The notes under the pieces were generated by a model. That model ran no database searches and had not been told where the DNA came from. It saw only the letters and a list, made by a program, of their open reading frames with translations. Below, in pieces: positions 8,047-14,597 of a stretch of 64,000 nt of DNA (positions are counted from its first letter, which is position 1; each line of letters begins with the position of its first letter). Both the position numbers and the translations under genes were made by a program. This DNA comes from Dyadobacter jejuensis (GTDB taxonomy: Bacteria; Bacteroidota; Bacteroidia; Cytophagales; Spirosomataceae), in NCBI RefSeq assembly GCF_003149085.1, contig NZ_QGDT01000011.1, positions 1-64,000 of the forward strand, read 5' to 3'.

Positions 8047-8119
8047 TGGTGATGGACGGAATCGAACCGCCGACACAAGGATTTTCAGTCCTTTGCTCTA
8101 CCGACTGAGCTACATCACC
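8047..8119 (-). tRNA. tRNA-Phe (GAA)
   Basis: The minus strand folds as a complete cloverleaf: acceptor GGTGATG/CATCACC, D arm with AGTCGGTAGA, anticodon stem AAGGA/TCCTT enclosing CTGAAAA (anticodon GAA), and T arm GGCGG-TTCGATT-CCGTC, ending with discriminator A. CCA is not encoded. The gene is intact and forms the border between the AT-rich accessory region (lower coordinates, on its 3' side) and the core genome. tRNA 3' ends are common island insertion sites. Confidence 0.97.
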
Positions 8120-8318
8120 AGGCTCAATTGGTTCCTTTCGGGACTGCAAAGGTAGTTGGATCGGAATTGATTCCAAATTTTTTCTGAAAATAAATTTATT
8201 TTTTTTTACTGTTTTCTTTCAAATTCTTCAAACCTTCTGATTATCTATCAGTTACCCTTTTATAAAAAAATTAAGTGTCCAAATTCGGAGCTATGCGGCA
8301 TTTTTACCATATTTGTTT

Positions 8319-8335
8319 ATATTATGCAAGCATAC
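8319..8335. promoter_or_regulatory. Candidate MarR operator (copy 1)
   Basis: ATATTATGCAAGCATAC contains the inverted repeat TATGC-AA-GCATA and lies 35 bp upstream of the EtfD/EMO-like gene. The same 17 bases occur at 45254-45270, upstream of the MarR-FadN operon. A shared palindromic site suggests a common regulator, most simply the MarR protein encoded at 44724-45191. Confidence 0.5.
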
Positions 8336-8369
8336 TAACTAGTGGTTCCCACCTAAAGACTCCTGATAT

Positions 8370-9704
8370 ATGGTCCTAGCCCAACAAATACTTTTTCTAG
8401 CCATTTTCGGTACAGCCTGCTGGCTGATCTACCAGCGGGTAACCCTGATAAGCCGCACCATTAGGCTCGGCAAAGCAGAAGACCGGCTCGACCAACCCAG
8501 CCGCAGGCTCTCCACCATGCTCCGCATAGCCTTTGGTCAAAAGAAAATGTTCGACAGGCCGGTGGTCGGTTTGCTGCATTTTGTGGTATATGCAGGCTTT
8601 TTGCTCATCAACATCGAAGTGCTGGAGATCGTCCTCGACGGCCTCCTAGGGAAGCACCGTATTTTAGCTCCCCTATTAGGCGGTTTTTATACGGTACTCA
8701 TTGGATTCTTCGAAATCCTGGCCCTGGGAGTCCTCCTAGCCTGTCTGCTCTTTTTGGTAAGACGCTGGATCCTGAAAGTCGACCGGCTGCAGGCTTCCAG
8801 GCACCGGGAGATGAACGGCTGGCCAGAGCTGGACGCCTCGGTCATATTGATACTAGAAATCGTGTTGATGATCGCCATCCTATCGATGAACGGGGCCGAC
8901 TTAGCCTTGCAACGCTTAGGAAGTAGTCATTATACACCCACAGGGCCCTTCCTAATCAGCCAGGCCTTGTTGCCCATTTTTACAAACTGGAACGAAGCCA
9001 ACCTCATCCTCTTCGAAAGAATAGCCTGGTGGCTGCATATCGTCGGCATTCTAGGGTTCGCCGTCTATGTCACCTATTCAAAGCATTTACACATCGCCTT
9101 GGCCTTTCCCAACACCTATTTCGCTAAGCTGACGCCCATGGGCACCATGCAAAACATGCCCGAGATAACCGGTGAAGTGCAGGCGATGCTCGGCCTGCCT
9201 ACCGACAACCCCGGGCAGGCCGCCGTAGTCCCCGACCGCTTTGGTGCCAAAGATGTATCGGACCTTAGCTGGAAAAGCCTCATGGATGCGTATTCCTGTA
9301 CCGAATGTGGGCGCTGCACCTCGGCATGTCCGGCCAATATGACGGGAAAGCTACTCTCGCCACGGAAAATTATGATGGACACCCGCGACCGCCTCGAGGA
9401 CTTGGGTCGCAATATGCAGCAAAATGGAGGCAAGGTAGTCGACGACGGCAAAAGCCTCCTAGGCGATTATATCCTCGACGAAGAACTGCTAGCCTGTACC
9501 TCCTGCAATGCCTGTGTGCAAGAATGCCCCATCCTAATCAACCCACTGGATATCATTCTGCAGCTGCGCCGGTATAGGGTCATGGAAGAGGCCCAAGCCC
9601 CGGCCTCTTGGAATGCCATGTTCCAAAACCTGGAGACTAACCAAGCGCCATGGAAATTCTCCCCTGCCGACCGCTTCAACTGGGCCTCTGGCCGTAGCAG
9701 TTAA
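8370..9704 (+). CDS. Membrane Fe-S subunit, EtfD/EMO-like
   Basis: 444-residue protein. The N-terminal half has about five membrane segments resembling a NarI-type cytochrome b domain, with candidate haem ligands H70, H223 and the SKHLH pair H239/H241. It is followed by a cytoplasmic domain with two 4Fe-4S motifs: C310, C313, C316, C320 and C376, C379, C382, C386. Together with the next gene, which carries the cysteine-rich (CCG) domain, it reproduces in two chains the architecture of EtfD/EMO, the oxidoreductase that passes electrons from electron-transfer flavoprotein to menaquinone. Inference: it drains electrons from acyl-CoA oxidation into the respiratory chain. Alternative: another HdrD/GlpC-like quinone reductase. 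The palindrome at 8319 may regulate it. Confidence 0.78.
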   Translation: MVLAQQILFLAIFGTACWLIYQRVTLISRTIRLGKAEDRLDQPSRRLSTMLRIAFGQKKMFDRPVVGLLHFVVYAGFLLINIEVLEIVLDGLLGKHRILAPLLGGFYTVLIGFFEILALGVLLACLLFLVRRWILKVDRLQASRHREMNGWPELDASVILILEIVLMIAILSMNGADLALQRLGSSHYTPTGPFLISQALLPIFTNWNEANLILFERIAWWLHIVGILGFAVYVTYSKHLHIALAFPNTYFAKLTPMGTMQNMPEITGEVQAMLGLPTDNPGQAAVVPDRFGAKDVSDLSWKSLMDAYSCTECGRCTSACPANMTGKLLSPRKIMMDTRDRLEDLGRNMQQNGGKVVDDGKSLLGDYILDEELLACTSCNACVQECPILINPLDIILQLRRYRVMEEAQAPASWNAMFQNLETNQAPWKFSPADRFNWASGRSS

Positions 9705-9748
9705 CAGAAACGGCTCCGCTTATTTCCCAACCTTAAGAAAAACAGACT

Positions 9749-10546
9749 ATGCCCGATACAGAATTGATGATCCCCACGATGGCCGAAATGGCCGCCAAAA
9801 ATGAAAGTCCAGAAGTGCTGTTCTGGGTAGGCTGCGCCGGGTCCTTCGACGACCGGTACAAGAAAGTCACCCTGGCCTTTACCAAAATCCTCAATAAAGT
9901 AGGGGTACGCTTTGCCGTACTCGGAACCGAGGAAAGCTGCACCGGCGATCCCGCACGCAGGGCAGGCAATGAGTTTACCTTTCAGATGCTCGCTTTGGGC
10001 AATATCCAGGTGCTCAATATGTATGGGGTCAAGAAAATCGTGACGGCTTGCCCCCATTGTTTCAACACGCTCAAAAACGAATACCCCGCGCTGGGAGGCC
10101 ATTATGAAGTGATACACCATTCCACCTACTTACAACAGCTGATCGACGACGGAAAGATAGGCCTTCAGGGGGGTGGTAGCTTCAAGGGACAAAAGATCAC
10201 CTACCACGACTCCTGCTATCTGGGCAGAGCCAACGACATATACGAGGCTCCCCGCCAAGTTCTCGAAACGCTCGACGCCGAATTGGTGGAAATGAAACGC
10301 TGCAAGACCAAGGGCCTATGCTGTGGAGCAGGCGGAGGGCAGATGTTTAAAGAGCCCGAGACCGGCAAAAAGGATGTCAATATCGAAAGGGTAGAAGAGG
10401 CTATTGCCACTGGAGCCACCACCATCGCCGTAGCTTGCCCTTTTTGCATGGTGATGATGAGCGACGGCCTTAAAAATAAAGAGAAGGAGGACAGTATCAG
10501 AGTATATGACCTTGCCGAGCTGCTCGTGCAAGCCAATGAATTATAA
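9749..10546 (+). CDS. CCG-domain Fe-S protein, HdrD/EtfD-like partner
   Basis: 265-residue soluble protein with the cysteine-rich domains of heterodisulfide-reductase and LutA/GlpC-type proteins: C29, C64 in ESCTGDPARR, CPHC (101-104), HDSCYLGR (C156), CCGAGGG (191-197) and CPFC (230-233). These would hold one or two non-cubane or 4Fe-4S clusters. It starts 44 bp after the membrane Fe-S gene on the same strand, so the two are very likely co-transcribed subunits. The electron donor cannot be read from the sequence. ETF is the favoured guess because of the fused EtfD/EMO homologues. Confidence 0.82.
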   Translation: MPDTELMIPTMAEMAAKNESPEVLFWVGCAGSFDDRYKKVTLAFTKILNKVGVRFAVLGTEESCTGDPARRAGNEFTFQMLALGNIQVLNMYGVKKIVTACPHCFNTLKNEYPALGGHYEVIHHSTYLQQLIDDGKIGLQGGGSFKGQKITYHDSCYLGRANDIYEAPRQVLETLDAELVEMKRCKTKGLCCGAGGGQMFKEPETGKKDVNIERVEEAIATGATTIAVACPFCMVMMSDGLKNKEKEDSIRVYDLAELLVQANEL

Positions 10547-10675
10547 GGTATACCAAAAAAACATTGACCACGTTTTGATAAGGAATAAAAACACCCCTAG
10601 AACTTTGACAGCCCTTAGGCTGTTAAAGCTAGAAGGCAATATAGCGCCTTGATACCGGCATAAACCACAACGACC

Positions 10676-11176
10676 ATGTACGTACCATTCAACGAAATAG
10701 ATCTTAACTCCCGAATTTGGATATTCCAGGCCAACCGCTCTTTAACAGAAAGCGAAAACGACACCATAACCGAGACCCTAAAGTCGTCGGTAGAAAATTG
10801 GGAGGCCCATGGCAAAGCACTTACCGCTTCCGTCAAGCTCTTTGAAAACCGCTTCGTGGTGGTGGCCGTCGACGAACGGGATGAGCTGCCTAGTGGCTGT
10901 TCTATCGATAAGCTCACCCATTGGGTGCAAGAAATAGGCCACCAATTGCAGATCGACTTCTTCGACCGCTCCCTAGCCTATCTCGATGCCCAGGGTGGTC
11001 TACAAACCGTACCCGTACCTGGCATTAAGCAGGCCGTAGCTAACGAAATTATTGGCCGCTATACCACCGTCTTCGACAACCAGGTAAGCACCAAAGCACA
11101 GTGGATGACCAAATGGAAAGTCCCCGCCGACCATACTTGGCTGAAACGTTATTTCTCTGGGCAATTGTCGGTTTAG
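10676..11176 (+). CDS. Conserved Bacteroidota protein of unknown function
   Basis: 166-residue soluble protein (MYVPFNEIDLNSRIWIFQANR...) of a family widespread in Bacteroidota. As I recall it is often labelled ABC transporter ATPase in databases. I see no Walker A motif or signature sequence, so that label is not supported. Conserved-looking features are the SGCSID segment near 78-83 and the C-terminal KWKVPADHTWLKRYF. It lies between the Fe-S pair and gldH on the same strand, with gaps of 129 and 59 bp. Its function is unknown. Confidence 0.8.
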   Translation: MYVPFNEIDLNSRIWIFQANRSLTESENDTITETLKSSVENWEAHGKALTASVKLFENRFVVVAVDERDELPSGCSIDKLTHWVQEIGHQLQIDFFDRSLAYLDAQGGLQTVPVPGIKQAVANEIIGRYTTVFDNQVSTKAQWMTKWKVPADHTWLKRYFSGQLSV

Positions 11177-11235
11177 TTTTGAAACCTAACCCCTGACCAG
11201 TAGCTTTGTCTACAAGTTAAATCGGAATATCAAGT

Positions 11236-11718
11236 ATGAAAGTGATAAGGGCTATAGCATGGGCCATTTTGGGCTGTTGTATGTTTGCATGTAACGAAAA
11301 CGTCGTTTACAGTGCTTATGAGGACATTCCCGACGGGATGTGGTATCTGGACAATAAGCCCACCTTCAAAGTGAGCATAGACGATACCACCCAACGCTAT
11401 CATGTATACTACCTGATTCGCAATTCTTTGCAATACCCTTACTACAACCTATACATCTCCAAGAAGATCACGGGCCCCGATGGTCAGCCTATTTCAAGTA
11501 TGTTGGACGAATTATTTATGTCGAACCAAACCACCGGAAAGCCTTTTGGCAAGGGCCTAGGCGACCTTTTCGATCACAAGATTCCGGTACTTCAGAACTA
11601 TACTTTCGACCGTAAGGGTGAATACACCTTCACCCTTACGCAGTCGATGCGCCAAAACCCACTGCCCTTCGTGATGAGCGTGGGAATCAGCGTGGAAAAG
11701 GCCGTTCAAACCCCTTAA
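11236..11718 (+). CDS. gldH: Gliding motility lipoprotein GldH
   Basis: 160-residue lipoprotein with a signal peptide and lipobox (MFAC, lipidated C19), followed by the GldH-type domain: IPDGMWYLDNKPTFKV, YYLIRNSLQYPYYNLYI and a C-terminal QSMRQNPLPFVMSVGISVEK. Family knowledge: GldH is one of the lipoproteins needed for gliding in Flavobacterium, and homologues occur across Bacteroidota including non-gliders. It acts at the cell envelope, with no known enzymatic role. It is convergent with the next gene, overlapping it by 4 bp. Confidence 0.85.
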   Translation: MKVIRAIAWAILGCCMFACNENVVYSAYEDIPDGMWYLDNKPTFKVSIDDTTQRYHVYYLIRNSLQYPYYNLYISKKITGPDGQPISSMLDELFMSNQTTGKPFGKGLGDLFDHKIPVLQNYTFDRKGEYTFTLTQSMRQNPLPFVMSVGISVEKAVQTP

Positions 11719-12938
11719 TCAGCCCCTGGAATGGGCGCTTTCTGGATTGGCCCATCGCCATCGGTAGGCTTGTTACGAGGCTTGCGATAGCGCGGCTTGC
11801 GACGAGGAGGCCGTTGCTGAGCCTTTTCTTGCTCCAATGCCAGCTCTTCTTTAATCTCGTACTCTGGCTCACCAAGCAAAAACCCGTAAGGCTCCATACT
11901 CGGAATCGCATCCATAATGACCTTGATGATGGCCGTCAATGGCAGCGCCAGGATCAAGCCCGAGAGCCCCCATAGCTGCCCACCCAAAAATAAAGCAACG
12001 ATAGCCGCCAAGGGGTTGACGCTCACCTTAGAACCTACAATATTGGGAGTAATGAAGTTACCTTCCAAAAACTGCACAAAGCTCATGACCCCTATGACCC
12101 CTACGGCATACCAGGGTGAATCCATCGTAACGAGACTCAATAGGGCCGGTAGCACCGAGCCGATCAGTATTCCAATGTAGGGGATCAGTATCAAGAAGCC
12201 CGCCAAAAAGCCAAAGAATATGGCATGGGGAATGCCTAGTATTAGCAGGCCGATGCTATTAAGAACACCTACAATAAGAATTACTAAAAAGAGGCCCGAA
12301 AGATAACTCCTAATTACCTCATAGATTTTCTTTAGGAGCTGATCCAGCTTCACTTTTTCGATGCGGTGAAAGGCTTTATGGACGAAGCGCCGGAAGAAGT
12401 CGCGGTAGAGCAAAAAGAAAAACACATATAGTGGAATCAACACGAAGGTCGATATAGCCCCGGTGGTAGACAGCAGGGTATTCAGTATGACGGTTTTGCC
12501 TTCGCTCAAGGTGTTTATCAGGTATTTTTTTACTTGGCTCACCTGCTCGCTCCTGCTGATGTCGAGGTATTGCTCTCCCATCGTGAGTCCTTGGTCTATA
12601 AAAGCATCGGCTTTTTTGGAGATACGAGGTAGCTCTTCGGCGAGGCTGCCTATCTGCATGGACACCAGGCTGACCAACCCAGCCAGCACCACCACCAACC
12701 CAAAAATACTGAGCAAAATAGCTGCAATACGGGGGATTTTACGGAGCTCCATCCACGCACAAAAGGGATGCAGGAGGATAGCGAGCAAGACCGAAAAAGC
12801 CAGAGGAATGATGGTTTCTTGTAAGGTATCCAGGATCATGACCCCCGCTACGAGGGCAACCAGTATGCTGGCCAGCTTGTAATAATAGGGATCTCTTTGC
12901 TTATCTTTGTTTTGATCCGAACGTAAATTGAGTTTCAT
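11715..12938 (-). CDS. AI-2E family transporter (UPF0118/PerM-like)
   Basis: Polytopic protein of about 407 residues from the ATG at 12938 (a longer frame to 12986 is less likely). It has the AI-2E family pattern: paired N-terminal membrane helices (LASILVALVAGVMIL, IIPLAFSVLLAILL), a soluble segment at about 80-150, then further helices including FGFLAGFLILIPYIGILIGSVLPA, whose PYIG motif is typical. The tail is very basic and proline-rich (PPRRKPRYRKPRNKP). The family includes the autoinducer-2 exporter TqsA and Na+/H+ antiporters, so the substrate is unknown. Its ATG shares bases with the ATG of the divergent neighbour. Confidence 0.87.
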   Translation of the reverse strand: MKLNLRSDQNKDKQRDPYYYKLASILVALVAGVMILDTLQETIIPLAFSVLLAILLHPFCAWMELRKIPRIAAILLSIFGLVVVLAGLVSLVSMQIGSLAEELPRISKKADAFIDQGLTMGEQYLDISRSEQVSQVKKYLINTLSEGKTVILNTLLSTTGAISTFVLIPLYVFFFLLYRDFFRRFVHKAFHRIEKVKLDQLLKKIYEVIRSYLSGLFLVILIVGVLNSIGLLILGIPHAIFFGFLAGFLILIPYIGILIGSVLPALLSLVTMDSPWYAVGVIGVMSFVQFLEGNFITPNIVGSKVSVNPLAAIVALFLGGQLWGLSGLILALPLTAIIKVIMDAIPSMEPYGFLLGEPEYEIKEELALEQEKAQQRPPRRKPRYRKPRNKPTDGDGPIQKAPIPGAD

Positions 12939-13794
12939 GAGTAAGTTAGTATATATATGGATTGCTGTGAAGTCCTTGTTTACCACTTGCCAATTTGATC
13001 AAAAGGTAAATCATACGGAAAAGGTTGGTTCACAATACAAAATTAGAAAAATTGGCAGACTCCCCACAGCCGTCCCCGAAAGTTCAGGCTTAGCAATGCA
13101 CCGCGACGGCACCAGTTTCTGGACGCATAACGACAGCGGAGGGGAGGCCAGCCTCTTCCGTATCGACCAAAAAGGCGCACTCATCGAGCGCAGGGACATC
13201 CCCCATGCCACCAATCGCGACTGGGAAGAACTCGCTCAGGGGCCCGATGGAGCCCTATTTATAGGCGATATGGGCAATAATGGAAACAGCCGTAAAGACC
13301 TGACTATCTACAAAATACAAAGTCCTAGAGCGGGACAGCCAATCCCCCCCGCCGAGAAGATAGAGTTTTCCTATCCCGACCAAAAAACATTCCCCCCAGC
13401 TCCAGAAGATTTTAACTTCGATTGCGAGGCCTTCTTTTATTCGAACGACAGCCTGTATTTATTTTCAAAAAATAGGAGCAAGACGAAGCTTTTTGTAAAA
13501 TTGTATCGAATACCCGCTACCCCTGGAAAATATACTGCCACCTTGGTCGACAGCCTAGCCATGAATAGCCAAATCACCGCTGCCGACAGGAGCCCCGACG
13601 GCAAAACCTTTGCACTGTTGACCTACAGCAAGGTTCTATTGTTCGCAATCCCGTCTGGTCGTGTTAATTTTGATACCCCAAACGGATGTTTCAAATTTTT
13701 TCATAAACAGTCAGAGGCATTGGTATTTCTGAATAATACGGACCTTTTAGCCACTAATGAACAAGGACAGATTTTCAAAATCACACGCCGTTAA
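12937..13794 (+). CDS. Putative lipoprotein with beta-propeller fold
   Basis: 285-residue protein from the ATG at 12937. The N-terminus (MSKLVYIWIAVKSLFTTC) looks like a short lipoprotein signal. The body reads ESSGLAMHRDGTSFWTHNDSGG, then RDWEELAQGPDGALFIGDMGNN, and further repeated strands. This matches a family of secreted propeller proteins (SMP-30/SdiA-regulated-like) common in Bacteroidota. The aspartates in HNDSGG and GDMGNN could bind calcium. No enzymatic function is established. Its start codon overlaps that of the divergent AI-2E gene. Confidence 0.68.
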   Translation: MSKLVYIWIAVKSLFTTCQFDQKVNHTEKVGSQYKIRKIGRLPTAVPESSGLAMHRDGTSFWTHNDSGGEASLFRIDQKGALIERRDIPHATNRDWEELAQGPDGALFIGDMGNNGNSRKDLTIYKIQSPRAGQPIPPAEKIEFSYPDQKTFPPAPEDFNFDCEAFFYSNDSLYLFSKNRSKTKLFVKLYRIPATPGKYTATLVDSLAMNSQITAADRSPDGKTFALLTYSKVLLFAIPSGRVNFDTPNGCFKFFHKQSEALVFLNNTDLLATNEQGQIFKITRR

Positions 13795-13880
13795 TATTAT
13801 GATTTTGTTATGATTGAAGCGGCGCATATAATGTGAAAATCACAAATACTAATTTCGAGCCAGTTTAAACGAAAACACAA

Positions 13881-14597
13881 ATGAGCACGGCAAAAGCAAA
13901 TACTACGGCGCCCAAGGTATTGGTAGTGGACGACGATTCCGATATCGTGGAGCTTCTGGAGTATAATCTGGAAAAGGAAGGATATACCGTAGAAACGGCC
14001 TCCAATGGAAAGCAAGCTATCGAGATCACAAAAACTTATATCCCCGACCTGATCTTACTCGACATTATGATGCCTCAAATGGATGGGATCGAAACGGGAC
14101 GCATACTCAGACAGAACCTTGAATTAAAGAACACCTATATTCTTTTCCTTACTGCGAGGTCGGAGGAATATTCTGAAGTAGCCGCCTTCGAGGTAGGGGC
14201 CGACGACTATATCACCAAGCCCATTAAGCCCCGTGCGCTGATGAGCCGAATCAACGCCTTGTTCCGTAGAGAGGCTCAAAAAGCGGAATCGGGCGACCAG
14301 ATCGACGTGTTGGACCTTTCTATCAACAGAAAAAACTACACCGTAACCCAAGGCCAGGCTAATGCCATCGTCCTCCCCAAAAAAGAATTTGAACTGCTTT
14401 TCTTCCTAGCACAGACGCCCAACAAGGTATTTAGCCGCGATGAATTGCTGCAAAAAATATGGGGTGCCGACATTTATGTGCTCGAGAGAACGGTAGATGT
14501 ACATATCCGCAAATTGCGTGAAAAACTCGGAGAGAGCTATATTAAAACCCTAAAGGGCGTGGGCTATATGTTTGCCACCCAAAATATTAATTCCTAG
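13881..14597 (+). CDS. OmpR/PhoB-family response regulator
   Basis: 238-residue two-domain regulator. The receiver domain (12-125) carries acidic residues VDDD, phosphoacceptor D61 in LLLDIMMPQMDG, the Thr of LFLTAR and Lys of YITKPIKP. The C-terminal winged helix (about 140-235) ends with the OmpR-type recognition region VLERTVDVHIRKLREKLG and YIKTLKGVGYMF. It is intact and should be phosphorylation-controlled, but no histidine kinase gene adjoins it, so its partner lies elsewhere. It meets the next gene tail to tail with no gap. Confidence 0.95.
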   Translation: MSTAKANTTAPKVLVVDDDSDIVELLEYNLEKEGYTVETASNGKQAIEITKTYIPDLILLDIMMPQMDGIETGRILRQNLELKNTYILFLTARSEEYSEVAAFEVGADDYITKPIKPRALMSRINALFRREAQKAESGDQIDVLDLSINRKNYTVTQGQANAIVLPKKEFELLFFLAQTPNKVFSRDELLQKIWGADIYVLERTVDVHIRKLREKLGESYIKTLKGVGYMFATQNINS

